NCBI GenBank assembly: GCA_031769625.1
Contig: JAUIMM010000188.1
Location: forward strand, 10,268,001-10,332,000
DNA: 64,000 nucleotides
Reading direction: 5' to 3'
Origin: Taudactylus pleione
Lineage: Eukaryota; Chordata; Amphibia; Anura; Myobatrachidae
Positions within the stretch are counted from its first letter, which is position 1. Each line of letters begins with the position of its first letter. Below the pieces are notes generated by a model. That model did no database searches and was not told where the DNA came from. It was given only the letters and a program-made list of their open reading frames with translations. The position numbers were made by a program, and so were the translations under genes. Shown here in pieces: positions 1-11,144 of this stretch.

Positions 1-180
1 AACGGTAAATTTAAATAGCCAGCCCCTTTTTCTGGACGAGCAAGCGCAAATAGCTTCCGGCTCTGAATCAGGCCCTGAATACGGGGGGACGCGCACAATA
101 AGTTTTCAACGGCAAAACCTCCGATGACGCAGAAAAGTCCGACAACTGACTTTTTGCTCCAAATTGAATATGGCCCCTTA
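1..180. repeat. Truncated ends of two MITE-type repeats
   Basis: Bases 58-76 read GGCTCTGAATCAGGCC, the terminal sequence of the family A/B elements found whole elsewhere in the window, so this is the right end of a copy that starts before the window. Bases 90-180 end in AATTGAATATGGCCCC and match the right end of the family C foldback elements (compare 34480-34568). Both are fragments without coding potential. Confidence 0.6.
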
Positions 181-1018
181 GTCCCGTTTTCAATTGCAGG
201 CTTAAAGCCGTGATCGGCGGAGAAGTTTCGCCAATGACGTAATTTCGCCAGGCGGAGACTTTCCACCCGATCCAATTGCAGAGACTTTTCGCGTAAGCGG
301 AAAGTCAATGCATTCAGATAGGCGAAAAAGATTCGCCTCCATTCAGAGGTGCAGTTTTGGGGTGCAAGGTTGCAGGGACACCCCTGCAGCCTTGGACCAG
401 TTCCCCAAAGGTAAACTGCATAAAAAAAAGTTTAAATAATACTTTAGATCACCCCAAAAAGTACTTTTGTTTTGGGGCCGAAAAAAAACAAAAGTTGGGG
501 GACAAACTTAAAAACTAGCGAAATAGACTCCAGGGGAGTCCCCAAGTATGCCCCAGGTGTTTTTAAGTTTGCAGGTGCTTGCAGCAGGTGGATTTTTAAA
601 ACTTCACTTAAGCAACTTTAAAATATGCTAGCACCCATTTTCAGGTACCCCAATTTTGCTGGGGTTACTTATTTTCTCCTAAAAAAAACCTTCTAAATGC
701 TATTCTTCACCACTTATGCAAAGACGCTAAATACCACCTATTGAGGCCATTCAAGTACCCCAAATACCTTCAGCAGGGCTATTCGGGGGCATCCATAGTG
801 CTCCCCCATGTCAGTGCATCTTTTGGGGGGTGTCAGGCTGAATTCCCCAAATCTGACAGCACTTTTCGCCGGGTCCCGTTTTCGCGGCCTTTGTAATTGA
901 ATAGGGCGAAAAGCGGTGACGAGCGCGATACTTTTCCGGAGACAAAACCAGTAATGACGGCGGAAAGTGCACTATGCGAAAAGTCCAGGACTTTTTGACC
1001 GGCAATTCAATATGCCCC
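181..1018 (-). repeat. Family C foldback element, reverse orientation
   Basis: Read on the minus strand from 1018, this begins with a CATATTGAATT-type end. It then follows the same order of blocks as the element at 33696-34568: a GCGAAAACGGGACCCGGCG block, a CTGTCAGATTTGGGGAA block, a CATGGGGGA-CACTATGG block and a poly-T/A interior. The far end near 181 is not clear. Short reading frames here come from the palindromic sequence and are not genes. Confidence 0.6.
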
Positions 1019-1022
1019 TTAA

Positions 1023-1713
1023 GGGTCTGTTTACTGAGCAGTGTTAGGAGACAGAGGGTCTCATTCAGACCCGCTCGCGAGCGCAGGACGCTCGCTAGCG
1101 GGTCGATGGTACCCAAATGCGCATGCGCACAACGGAGGGAGCTCCGTCGTGCGCATGCGTGAGACCCGGATAGCGACAGCCAAGCTGTCGCTCCGGGTCT
1201 CGCACCAAAGCGGGCGTGCTGTCGATGGTGATTGACAGCACGCCCCCTTTGGTGGGCGTGCCGGGGGTGTGGCTGCCAGACGGAGGCGTTCCCATGGGAA
1301 TGCCTACCATCTGGGTCCGGCCCCACTGACATCAATAGTGATGTCAGTGGGAGTGATTTTGGCTCTGATAGAGCCAAAATCACTCCAGGGCTTGCGGCAG
1401 TGAGACCCTACCGCAAGGTCTCGTCGCAAGTCCGATGGTCGCAATGGTCTTGACCATCGCGACCATCATCATGGACGCTCGCATAAGCTGTGGGTGGTAA
1501 CCCACAGCTATGCGAGCGTCCAAAAGGCCGCTCCAAATCTGGTCAGAGCGTCCGGCTCTGAATCAGGCCCAGAGTGAAAAGTGATAAGGTGCCAGCCAAT
1601 CAGCTCCCAACTGTCATCTCACAGGCTGTGTTTGAAAAATGACAGTTGGGAGCTGATTGGCTGGCACCTTATCTCCTTTCACTGTCTCCTAACACTGCTT
1701 AGTAAATAGACCC
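1023..1713. repeat. Outer foldback element hosting family A copy A1
   Basis: The ends are inverted copies: GGGTCTGTTTACTGAGCAGT on the left and the complement of its close match, ending AGTAAATAGACCC, on the right. Next to the right end are two inverted arms (about 1578-1612 and 1638-1675) sharing GCCAATCAGCTCCCAACTGTCA. This CCAATCAGCTCC-AACTGTCA foldback recurs at 9556-9732 and 17320-17405. The family A element A1 is inserted inside it. Target duplication of the outer element is unclear. Confidence 0.65.
1056..1570 (-). mobile_element. Poly-hairpin MITE, family A, copy A1
   Basis: Element of 515 bp bounded by GGGTCTCATTCAG and CTGAATCAGGCCC, flanked by a 3-bp AGA duplication (1053-1055 and 1571-1573). 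The interior is a chain of hairpins, including GCGCATGCGCAC, GCTGTCGATGG-TTGACAGC, GGCGTTCCCATGGGAATGCC, CACTGACATCA-TGATGTCAGTG, TTTTGGCTCT-GAGCCAAAA, GACCATCGCGACCATC and a 20-bp-arm hairpin near 1472-1521. The order is the reverse of copy A3, so it lies in the opposite orientation. No transposase is encoded. The 3-bp duplication suggests a PIF/Harbinger-like mobiliser (inference). Confidence 0.85.
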
Positions 1714-3085
1714 CTAAAATGTTATGGGGCCCTGAAAGTTAACAATCCTCACTGTGGCAAGAAGTAATGTTTTTTTTTTCTGGATATTTATCATCGCCGG
1801 GGAAGGGCGCCAATAAGAGTCTGTCCCGGCGGTGAGTAAAAAATAAAGTAATGGTTATCGTAATCACCTTACTTCCGAGCTTGGACCTGGCCGCCCAACT
1901 GCACATGCGCAGCTATCCGGGGCACAGAGAAGTAATTCCAATGGTAGTGGATAGATCCCCTTCGTAGATGTACCCTGACGTCATCAGTTACCGTCCAACG
2001 TCATTCCTTACCATCCACGTGGACATAGAGGGAAAATATAAACCTGTGGCGAGTGCTAATTGCAATAGGCATCGCCATCAGCTCCAGCACCCCGGAGAGG
2101 GATTGCTGGATCCCTCTCTAGCTAAGCTGCTCCATCAACATAGAGCGAAGTAATGCAATATTCAGATGGCAATACCTTATGCAGCAAGCTCCACAAAAAA
2201 AAAATATTTGGAGCTTGTTGTTAAACTTCAGTACCAGAATGTCCCTGTACAGTGCATGATGACGGCAATATACTGTGATTTGTGTGGGTGAATGGCCAAA
2301 TAGTCACTGCAGAAATTGTTGTTTACGTATTATTTATGGGGCAGGAGGGCTTGATAAACAAGCCCCCTATATTTTTAATTAACATTAATAAGCAGACATG
2401 TCTTTGTTTTTGTTTTTTTTGGTAAAAGTAAATTGTAATTTCAGTCAACTTCCAACCACGATAATGGTGCCCGATTTCATTCAGCGCAGTGGCGCAAAGT
2501 GGGATGAACAATGAAATGATACACATATAAAATGCTTTTCTTACTCTGCCTTTTCACATCCGGTACAGATGATTAGATCTCGAGTCACACAAAATCACTT
2601 TTTACTTTACAGAACTGGATGAAACTTGTGAGCTCCCAATTTTAAGGGGCCTGTTTATCATTAATATCTGCGGCATATTCCCGAAAATATTTAGTAACTA
2701 TCACCCCAATGTATGAAGAAGGGACAGTAGCATATATCTCCATTATCTACTGTGGTCAGTCCATTCCCAGCAGCAGCCGCAGTCCCCTTAGATTTCTATG
2801 GGGGATGCAATGCTGTCAGATTTACCCAGCATTCCAGAGTTTGACCCCGGCAGCATAGCGGAGCTTGACCCCTGCAGTAGTTGTGCTGCGGTAGCCTATG
2901 GGGTATACTTCATAACATTTACTGGGAGAGGGTTTCCTCCGGAACCCACACCGGCAATGGCCTCCGTGCTTGCGTGTCCTGCCACAGGAGTGAGGAGACT
3001 ACTGATATGGTCTCTTCACTCTGAGCATACCGCAGGGGTGGGCTCCTTTTGGAGGCCCTGTCCCTGTGTGTGCTATTTATTACAT
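1714..3085. other. Unassigned, probably repeat-derived DNA
   Basis: No exon-like conserved protein segment, RNA gene or well-formed element was recognised. Short motifs such as GGCCTGTTTATCATT near 2650 and ATATTTATCATCGCCG near 1786 resemble foldback-element ends seen in frogs, but I cannot pair them. The few short reading frames lack recognisable domains. Confidence 0.4.
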
Positions 3086-3089
3086 CTGG

Positions 3090-3300
3090 GCAGTATCCAA
3101 GATCGACATATAAATAGGTTGAAAGTAAATACAGTAGATCGACATATAACAGATCGACGAGTCCAAGTTTGACACCAAATAGTTCGACAGATACTAGATT
3201 GATATATCTAAGATCAACGAGTCCTAGATCGAAACTAAATAGGTCGATAGTTAATAGATCGACAAATAAATGATCGACACGTTACAGTTAGACATTACAA
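3090..3300. repeat. Degenerate GATCGAC-rich tandem sequence
   Basis: The motif family (A)GATCGACA / GGTCGATA / TTCGACA recurs every 15-25 bases, separated by A/T-rich spacers such as ATAAATAG and AGTAAATA. It reads as a decayed short-period tandem repeat of low complexity. No function is evident. Confidence 0.5.
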
Positions 3301-3626
3301 AAATATATACATTATAGATGCTGCCCCGCTAATAGCACATCCCCCGCCGCTACTTTCAACCATGGCACTACAGGTCCCAGCCAGCCCTTACATCCCTGCA
3401 AGCGCTCCTGGCAATGCAAGCCCCAACATCCACCCTGCAGCCCTTGTCCCTAATTGCTGGGCACCCCCATGCTCTGCAGTGCACCCCTTCATCAACGCTC
3501 CCTGTTATTCCTGGGCGCCTGGACCTGGGGGCATCTTCGCACCGGCAATAGCAAGCTGTCTAGATTAAGATGCTGCCATCAAGCTTAAGACGCTGCCTGT
3601 GCCCCCGAATAGCCCTGCTAGACGGC

Positions 3627-4286
3627 TGTCATGACTGGGTCTGGGTTAGGAGCAGGTGTGGAGACAGAAGACGTCAGTGGAACGGTTTGCTGATATTGAA
3701 AAGAAGCCGATTTCAAGGGGGTGCGAATCATGAATGAAGAGATGATAAGAAGATCCGGACGGTGGTTCTGCAGAAGCGGGGGTAAGTCGGACCCTTGAGC
3801 TGGAGTGGAGGACTAGCTAGGACCAGGGTCTCGGGGATGGCAGGACCTCCTTTGGAGCAGGTAACAGAGAGTGACACTCAGGAACTGGGAACAGCGGTAA
3901 GGCAGGCTAGGGCTGCGACAGCAGAATACAGGCAGACTGTGACAAACTGCAGCAGCTAGGAGCTCAGGAACTAACACACAGCTCACGGTGTGTACGACGT
4001 TGCACTGGTAAGGAAAGAGTGTGTAATACACCCTTAAGTACCATGGGATGTGCAGGGATAGGCTGGAGCTCACAGAGCAATGCAGGGATGGGATAGGCTT
4101 CCCCCAGGTCACGTGCCCGCATCAAAGATGGCGGCGCCCAGCAGCCGCCGGCGTACACCGGGGTCCGCTGCCACCAGCCCCCAGTGCCCGGATCACCTCC
4201 AGGAGCTGCCGCAGGAAGGGCCCTGCCAGAGCGCCCGGACAGCTAAGGTCCGAGTACTCCGTGGCAGCGCAGCCCGGATCGTGACA
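3627..4286 (-). repeat. 3' LTR of the gypsy element
   Basis: A 660-bp block beginning TGTCATGACTGG and ending GATCGTGACA on the + strand, giving TG...CA ends. It is directly repeated at 8501-9119. A purine-rich tract abuts its upstream edge (4287-4303), fixing this copy as the 3' LTR. Confidence 0.92.
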
Positions 4287-5490
4287 GTACCCCCTCCTTT
4301 AGGGATGGCCTCCGGACATTTTCTAGGCTTCTTAGGGTTCTTAGAATGGAAATCGAGGATTAAACGAGGTGCCTGGATATCTTCAGCTTTCACCCATGAC
4401 CTTTCTTCAGGACCGTAACCTTTCCAGTCCAACAAATATTGCAATTGACCGTAATGAATCTTGAATCCAAAATTTGTTTAACCTCGAATTCGTCCCCTCT
4501 CACAGTCTTGACTTTGGGGGTAGGAGGAAGAACCTTGAAGAACCGATTAAGGATTAGCGGTTTCAATAAGGAGACGTGGAAGGAGTTTGGAATTCTGAGG
4601 TAATGAGGAAGCTTTAACTTGTAGGCCACGGGGTTGATGACCTCGATGATAGAAAAAGGACCGATAAACCGAGGAGCGAATTTCATCGAAGGAACTCGGA
4701 GTCGTAAATTTCGGGTAGATAACCACACTTGATCTCCCACCTTCATACTAGGAATGGCCCTTCTTTTTGTATCAGCCTTTAGCTTGTATCGATGAGACAT
4801 TTTTTGAAGGGAGGAGTGGACCTGAGTCCAAATTTTAGAGTAGTCTTGTATAGTGGAGGTCACGGCAGGCACCTCGAAGGCAGGTATATCTGTAAACTCG
4901 GGTACTCGAGGATGGAAGCCGTAAACAATCATAAAGGGAGTTTGTCCAGTAGAAGAGTGGTAGGAATTGTTGTGCGCAAATTCTGCCCATGGAAGAGAAT
5001 CGGACCAATTATCCTGGGATGACGACATATAGATCCTTAGGAAGGTTTCTAGATCTTGGTTTACTCTTTCTGTAGATCCATTGGATTGTGGGTGATAGGC
5101 GGTAAAAATTTTTAATTTAACTTGGAACGTAGAGCATAGAGCCCTCCAGAACTTGGCCACAAATTGAACCCCTCGATCTGAAACAATCTCCGATGGAAGA
5201 CCATGTGGGCGGAATATGTGGTGAATAAAGAGTCTAGCTAACTCAGAGGTGGTGGGTAGCTTAGAGAGTGTGATATAATGTACCATCTTTGAAAAACGGT
5301 CTATCACGACCCAAATGGTGGTAAAACCGTTGGAAGTAGGTAAGTCTGTCACAAAATCCATAGATAAATGAGTCCAAGGTCGGGAAGGAATGGAGAGTGG
5401 CAAAAGGGTTCCTGCCGGAAGTAATCTGGATGATTTATGTTGAGCACACACAGAGCAGGAGGCAATGAATTCGGCAATTTCAGACTTCAT
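4193..5490 (-). pseudogene. gypsy integrase plus chromodomain (broken)
   Basis: The C-terminal part of pol. The integrase core shows the catalytic acidic residues in SMDFVTDLP, IVSDRGVQF and NGSTERVNQDLE, preceded by the end of the zinc-binding region (ASCSVCAQHK). A GPF-type C-terminal region follows (FAPRFIGPFSII). After a frameshift near 4440 a chromodomain appears ([15 protein letters not shown]). This module binds modified histones and steers integration in chromoviruses. The reading frame runs on into the 3' LTR. Upstream it continues in frame with RT/RNase H except for the stop at 5497-5499. Not functional as it stands. Confidence 0.9.
4287..4303 (-). promoter_or_regulatory. Polypurine tract of the gypsy element
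   Basis: Minus-strand sequence CCCTAAAGGAGGGGG ends three bases before the LTR start (TGTCACGATC). This is the expected position of the plus-strand DNA primer in an LTR retrotransposon. Confidence 0.8.
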
Positions 5491-5496
5491 GGCGGC

Positions 5497-6981
5497 TCAC
5501 CAATAGAAACGACGCAAGAATTCCAGTGTCTTGCGGATGCCAGTATGTCCAGAAAAACGAGACGTATGTGCCCAAGTGAGGATTCGTTTGCGGAGGGCAG
5601 GAGCAACAAAAGTTTTCCCGGGAGGTGGCTGGATATGGATAGTAGCGAAAACCTTGGACTCCAGAACTGGGGTTTCCTTAGGAAGACTGGAGAGAGCTTT
5701 GGAGGAGAGTGAACAGCAGAGAGCGTCTGCTTTCTGATTCTGGGATCCAGGACGAAAGGTCAAAATAAAATTAAACCTGGAGAAAAATATTGCCCATCTA
5801 GCTAAGCGAGAACTGAAGCACTGGACGTTCTTCAGGTACAAGAGATTCCGATGATCGGTGTAAACCGTGATGGGAAACTGGGCTCCCTCGAGGAGATAAC
5901 ACCACTGAGAAAAGGCCGCCTTGACTGCCAACAGTTCTTGTTCCCCAATCGGGTAATTTCTTTCTGCCGGTAAAAATTTTTTTGAGAAATATCCACAGGG
6001 GTGGATTCTGTTATCTTCGAACTTCTGGGACAGTACCGACCCCATCGCTTCGGAAGAGGCGTCTACCTCCAAGAAAAAGGGTCTGGAAATGTCGGGCTGT
6101 CTCAGGATGGGTGCAGAAATGAACGCTTGTTCTAGCATTTGAAAGGCTGTCTCCGCTTCCGGGGACCACATAGAGGGATTAGCCCCTTTGCGAGTTAAAG
6201 CAGAAATTGGCGCCGCTAGGGTTGAGAATCCTTTAATAAATTTCCTGTAGTAATTTGCGAACCCCAGGAATCTCTGGACTGCTTTCAAGGAATCCGGGCG
6301 GGACCAGTCCAGAATGGCCCGTACCTTCTTGGGGTCCATCTCCAACCCAGAGCCAGAGATGATATAACCTAGGAAAGGAATGGAAGGAACTTCGAACACA
6401 CATTTTTCCAGCTTGCAGTACAAATGATTTTCTCTCAGGCGTGACAGGACCTCCCTCACATGAGAGCGATGTTTAGTAATGGAGGAGGAGAAGATCAATA
6501 TGTCATCCAGATACACGACAACGGAAACATATAGCAAATCTCTGAATATTTAATTCACAAAGTTCTGAAATACAGCGGGGGCATTGCAGAGTCCAAATGG
6601 CATCACAAGATATTCAAAGTGACCATCTCTGGTATTAAAGGCGGTTTTCCATTCATCGCCGGCACGGATTCTAATGAGGTTATACGCCCCACGTAGGTCC
6701 AGTTTAGTGAATACTGTAGCTCCTTTGACACGGTCGAACAATTCAGTGATAAGGGGTAGAGGATATCGGTTCTTTATGGTAATGTCATTTAAACCCCGAT
6801 AATCGATACAGGGTCGAAGACCTCCATCCTTCTTGGATACAAAGAAGAAACCAGCACCAGCGGGAGAAGTTGATAGACGAATAAAGCCCTTCTGGAGATT
6901 CTCTTGTATGTAGTCAGACATCGCTTGGGTCTCTGGCAACGATAAGGGCCCGGGGAGGATTCTTACCGGAAACCAAATCAA
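5497..6981 (-). pseudogene. gypsy reverse transcriptase and RNase H (broken)
   Basis: RT motifs in order: [22 protein letters not shown] (first catalytic Asp), [12 protein letters not shown] and VVYLDDILIFS (catalytic YLDD). Next come the thumb (FLGFANYYRKFI) and RNase H (FFLEVDASSEAMG, NYPIGEQELLAV, VYTDHRNLLYL). A TAA at 6550-6552 interrupts RT between the NFVN and IFRDLL segments, just before YLDD. The frame is otherwise open across the stop. RT copies element RNA into DNA and RNase H removes the RNA strand. The start used by the native polyprotein is upstream, in the PR frame. Confidence 0.92.
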
Positions 6982-7492
6982 TCGGGCAATCCCAGTCCCG
7001 ATGCGGAGGAAGTTCGTCGGCTCTGGTTTTGCTGAAAACGTCGGAAAAAGCCCTATAATGAATGGGCACGGAAGAATTTTCTGATATTTTAATTCCTTTA
7101 ATAGGTTTTATACAAGGGAGGTATGAGGCAAAGCAGGAGTTTCCCCAAACCGTGACTTGCATGGAGCTCCAGTCGATACGAGGGTTATGTTTACATAGCC
7201 ACGGATATCCCAGAATTATCCCGTGGGAAGCCTTGGGAATCACTAGGAAGCGAATGAGTTCCGTATGAAGGGCCCCCACACGAACTTGAACGGCCTGGGT
7301 TTGTAAGGAGACATTCCCGTTGATAATTCGACTACCATCCACGGCTGACAAGGTGATGGAATGGGTGAGAGGAGTGGCAGGAATCTGGAGTTCTTGAACC
7401 AATTCGGCAGAAATTAAATTTTCAGCGGCTCCTGAATCAAGAAGAGAAAAAATTGTTTGAGGTCCTTGTTTTAGCTCTAATACAAGAGACAT
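6914..7492 (-). pseudogene. gypsy aspartic protease domain
   Basis: Contains the retropepsin signature LLDSGAAENLIS (catalytic D-S-G) and the downstream hydrophobic GIILGYPWLCKHNP block typical of gypsy proteases. The segment after it ([18 protein letters not shown]) is the usual PR-RT linker. The frame is lost within a GGGCCCGGGG stretch near 6950, where the RT frame takes over, so this is a broken part of a gag-pol polyprotein. Confidence 0.88.
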
Positions 7493-7536
7493 AACGGATT
7501 AGTTCAAAATTGGAGACAGGGTGTCTCCAGTGCCAG

Positions 7537-8605
7537 TTAGGAGCGAGGGTTTCCCGGAGGCCGGGAACAGGAGGCGACCAGATGTCCGGGCTCTCCACAA
7601 TATAAGCACAAATTCTCACGGCGGCGTTTTTGCCGTTCTTCAATAGAGAGTCGGGCCCGGTTAATTTGCATGGGTTCGTCAGCCAGAGCTTCAGTCGAAG
7701 GTGCCACAGGTGGACTAGTAACTCGGGGCCTAAAACGATCTCCCTTGAATCTCTCAGCCTGTCTCTCGCGGTAACATAGGTCTACTTTATTGCAGTAAGA
7801 AATCATATCGTTTAGTTTAGCAGGAACATCCCGGGTGGCTAGGTCGTCTTTTAATCTCTCCGAAAGGCCATTCCAGAAGGCGGAGACTAGGGCTTCCTCA
7901 TTCCACTTTAGCTCGGATGCCAAGGTTTGGAATTGTATAACATATTGACTGACTGGTCGGGATCCTTGGCGGAGATGCATAATCTCAGTGGAAGCGGAAG
8001 TAGTTCTCCCTGGTTCGTCGAATATTCTACGAAAGGAGGTCAGGAAATCGGTGTAATTGTCCAGTAAGGGATCAGATCTTTCCCAAAGTGGGGATACCCA
8101 GTAAAGAGCTGAACCGGACAGCAAAGAGACGATGTAGGCTACCTTCGACTTGGCAGTGGGGGAAGTTTGATGGTAGGAGCGTGAAATGAACGTCACACTG
8201 ATTTAAAAAACCGCGGCACATTTTAAGAGTTCCATCAAACTTGCTAGGAGTGGGTAGGTGCAAATGCGATGAGGTAGTAGGAGGAGTTGTGACTGGAAGT
8301 GATGGTGGGTTGGTAGCAGCGGGCATGTTCACCGTAACTAGGGAGGCTTGCAAGGAGTCCTGCCTAAGAGACATATCTTGCAGGAATTGGGCCAACTGCC
8401 GCTGCAAGGCTTCCAGACATTCTAGCCGGCTGGCAATACCTTGTAAAAGGTCCACACTAGGACTCTGTCCACTAGCCGTATCCATGTGGCTAGTGCAAAC
8501 TGTCACGACTGGGTCTGGGTTAGGAGCCGGTGTGGAGACAGAAGACGTCAGTGGAACGGTTTGCTGATATTGAAAAGAAGCCGGTTTCAAGGGGGTGCGA
8601 ATCAT
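7537..8605 (-). pseudogene. gypsy gag, one frameshift, start inside the LTR
   Basis: Gag capsid/nucleocapsid protein. The Met at 8605 lies inside the 5' LTR and the frame crosses the LTR edge at 8501. It continues through VTVCTSHMDTASGQ, a coiled-coil-like segment (LASRLECLEALQRQLAQFLQ in this general region), then THLPTPSKFDG-like sequence. A frameshift in a C-run near 8160 separates it from the capsid region (SGSALYWVSPLWE) and the CCHC zinc knuckle CLYCGEPGHLVASC. The related + strand fragment at 19584-19930 has the same layout. Confidence 0.88.
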
Positions 8606-9119
8606 GAATGAAGAGATGATAAGAAGATCCGGACGGTGGTTCTACAGAAGCGGGGGTAAGTCGGACCCTGGAGCTTGAGTGGAGGACTAGGACCAGAGTC
8701 TCGGGGACGGCAGGACCTCCTGGGGAGCAGGTAACAGAGAGCGACACTCAGGAACTGGGAACAGCGGTAAGGCAGGCTAGGGCTGCGACAGCAGAATACA
8801 GGCAGACTGACAAACTGCATCAGCTAGGAGCTCAGGAACTAACACACAGCTCACGGTGTGTACGACGTTGCACTGGTAAGGAAAGAGTGTGTAATACACC
8901 CTTAAGTACCATGGGATGTGCAGGGATAGGCTGGAGCTCACAGAGCAATGCAGGGATGGGATAGGCTTCCCCCAGGTCACGTGTCCGCATCAAAGATGGC
9001 GGTGCCCAGCAGCCGCTGGCGTACACCGGGGTCCGCTGCCACCAGCCCCCGGATCACCTCCAGGAGCCGCCGCAGGAAGGGCCCTGCCAGAGCGCCCGGA
9101 CAGGTAAGGTCCGAGTACT
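8501..9119 (-). repeat. 5' LTR of the gypsy element, outer end lost
   Basis: Begins TGTCACGACTGG and runs colinear with 3627-4270. After GTCCGAGTACT (9119) the last ~27 bases of the LTR are replaced by unrelated AT-rich sequence. A 7-10 bp deletion near 9049 and scattered substitutions separate it from the other copy. Confidence 0.9.
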
Positions 9120-9555
9120 GGGGTGAAGATGCGCCTAATAATTAATTATTATTAGGCTTGTGCTTTTTCGAGTCCAGGAATGATGATGTTTGTCCATGAA
9201 AAATTACGTTTTGCCTCTTTCTGAGTCCCGTTTTTTGCCTGGAAAATTCCGAACTCGGCGTGAAAATCCGAACCCGCTCATCTATCACGTCATAATTTCC
9301 TCACACACACTCCCCTGTACAACATCACAATGTGCTTTGAACAGCAAGGGTTGGGCCAATATGATACAATGTCCCTCCGTCAGGTATGGCACCGGGCTGG
9401 TTAGCTCTCGGAGGCTAGACCTGTTCGCTTATTTTTGATGTCTTACCCCGAGGTTCCAGCTGCATGCTGAATGGGTTAGGACTGATCCACTCTGACAGGG
9501 GGAAAAGGAGCCCACCCTTCGAGTTTCCCTGATGCAGCCTGTTCTAGAGACTCAT
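9120..9555. other. Unassigned DNA
   Basis: Nothing recognisable. An AT-rich palindromic tract (TAATTAATTATTA, about 9139-9151) sits at the LTR break. No conserved coding segment is visible. Confidence 0.4.
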
Positions 9556-9732
9556 GGGGGTTAGATTTATCATAGCTTGGAGAGAGATAATGTGGAGTGA
9601 GATAAAGTACCAACCAATCAGCTTCTAGCTGTCACGTTACAGGTTGTGTTTGAAAAATGACAGTTAGGAGCTGAATGGTTGGTACTTTATCTTTCTCAAC
9701 TTTATCTCTCTCCAAGGTTTGATAAATCTACA
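9556..9732. repeat. Foldback MITE with AACTGTCA arms
   Basis: Ends TTAGATTTATCA and TGATAAATCTA are inverted copies. Inside, GATAAAGTACCAACCAATCAG is inverted as CTGAATGGTTGGTACTTTATC, so the whole ~175 bp folds back on itself. The core arms resemble those at 1578-1675. Confidence 0.75.
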
Positions 9733-10004
9733 CAGTTTCAAAATTGTGTCAGTTCCTTCTCACATCTCTAACTCATGCTCAGTGGATAAAGATGAGCAGC
9801 TATGGGGTAGATGAGCAGCTATGGGGTAGAGACAGGTAGTTCCTGTCTCTATCATTTCAGCACGCTGCAGTGAAGCCAGACCAGGTCTTCACTTTGCACA
9901 GTCCCCTACACATACTTCATGCTCAGATGAGCAGTGCCTGACGCAGGAGGAATCTGGATTCCCTCAGTCTCCAGATTATGCAATGGAGTGTTACACCTGA
10001 GTCT

Positions 10005-10007
10005 GTC

Positions 10008-10045
<38 letters not shown>

Positions 10046-10624
10046 GACATATTAGATAGAGGGACTGATGTGAATGGCTAAATATTCTCTGTACAGTGCT
10101 GCGGAATGTGTGTCTATATAAATAACTGGTAATAGGTAGATAGATATGAGATAAATAGACAGATATGAGATAAATAGATAGATAGATAGATATGAGATAA
10201 ATAGATATGAGATAGATAGATAAATTGAGATAGATAGATATGAGATAGATAGACAGATATGAGATAAATAGATATGAGATAGATAGATAGGAGATAGATA
10301 GACAAATATGAGATAGATAGATATGAGATAAATAGATATATATGAGATAGATAGATAGGAGATAGATAGATAGGAGATAGATAGATAGGAGATAGATAGT
10401 CAGATATGAGATAGATAGATGTGAGATAGATAGATAGATATTAGATAGATGAGATAAATAGATCGATGAGATAGATAAATAGATATATATGAGATAGACA
10501 GATATATGAGATAGATAGATAGATATGAGATAGATAGATATGAGATAGACAGATATGAGACAGATATATGAGATAGATAGACAGATATGAGATAGATAGA
10601 CAGATAGATATGAGATAGATAGAT
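10005..10624. repeat. GATA microsatellite, perfect then degenerate
   Basis: A perfect (GATA)n run near 10006-10043 is followed, after a short repeat tail (GCTGCGGAATGTGTGTCTATATAAATAACTGG split over 10099-10130), by about 490 bp of variants of GATA, TGAGATA and AGATAGGA. The long Leu/Ile/Tyr/Ser reading frames on the minus strand are a by-product of the repeat. Confidence 0.95.
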
Positions 10625-10626
10625 AG

Positions 10627-11030
10627 GAGCAGGGCCGGATTGAGGTTTGTGGGGGCCCAGGCCAACAACAAACTTGTGGTGAGTCTGGCTGGGGGTCTGT
10701 GTGCAGGAGAGCTGCGGCAGGCACTGCCCCGACATGTCAGTATACTTACTGGTTAGTGGGTGGAGCACTGCAGAGGATCTCCATCTCCTCTTCTTCATCA
10801 GTCCAGCAAATCAGTTTCCTCCGCCGGGCGCGGCACCTGACCACTGAAGTAGAGCGGCAGCAGTGGGGGAAGCACTTCAGAGCCTAGGGGCACTTCTGTC
10901 ATCAGCCCCGAGCGGCAAGAGCTGCGGCCATCCCGGAGCGCGGAGTCTGTGAAGGGGTGTGTGCTGCTTATGCCGATATGCTCTCTGGCCGCTGCAGCTG
11001 AGGATGGGGGCGGGGACTGGCGCACCAAAC
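10627..11030. repeat. Unclassified insert within the GATA microsatellite
   Basis: Non-repetitive, GC-rich sequence beginning CAGGGCCGGATTGAGG lies between GATA tracts. The CAGGG start is hAT-like, but I could not pair it with a right end or target duplication. Confidence 0.4.
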
Positions 11031-11144
11031 TGTGCTGCGGAATATGTGTGCGCTATATAAATAACTGGTAATAGATAGATAGATATGAGATAGATAGATA
11101 TGAGATAGATAGATATGAGATAGAGAGAGATATGAGATAGATAT

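Larger units (their letters stand above)
3627..9119 (-). mobile_element. Ty3/gypsy chromovirus retrotransposon, degenerate
   Basis: A retrotransposon of about 5.5 kb read right to left: 5' LTR (8501-9119), gag with a CCHC knuckle, aspartic protease, reverse transcriptase with YLDD, RNase H, DDE integrase, chromodomain, polypurine tract, 3' LTR (3627-4286). The pol order PR-RT-RH-IN and the C-terminal chromodomain are what the chromovirus branch of Ty3/gypsy shows. The element cannot encode working proteins as it stands: there are frameshifts in gag (near 8160), at the PR/RT junction (near 6950) and before the chromodomain (near 4440), and in-frame stops at 6550-6552 and 5497-5499. By eye the two LTRs differ at few positions, so insertion was fairly recent. 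The outer end of the 5' LTR is lost, so no target duplication can be read. Confidence 0.93.

Noticed and set aside
811..1383. 190-codon minus-strand frame
   Set aside because: Runs across the family C / outer foldback / family A boundary; made of inverted repeats without conserved protein sequence.
3627..9119. Endogenous retrovirus with env
   Set aside because: No envelope-like frame lies between the chromodomain and the 3' LTR, and the chromodomain marks a Ty3/gypsy chromovirus.
9906..10798. Minus-strand frames rich in Tyr, Leu, Ser, Ile
   Set aside because: Direct translation of the GATA microsatellite.
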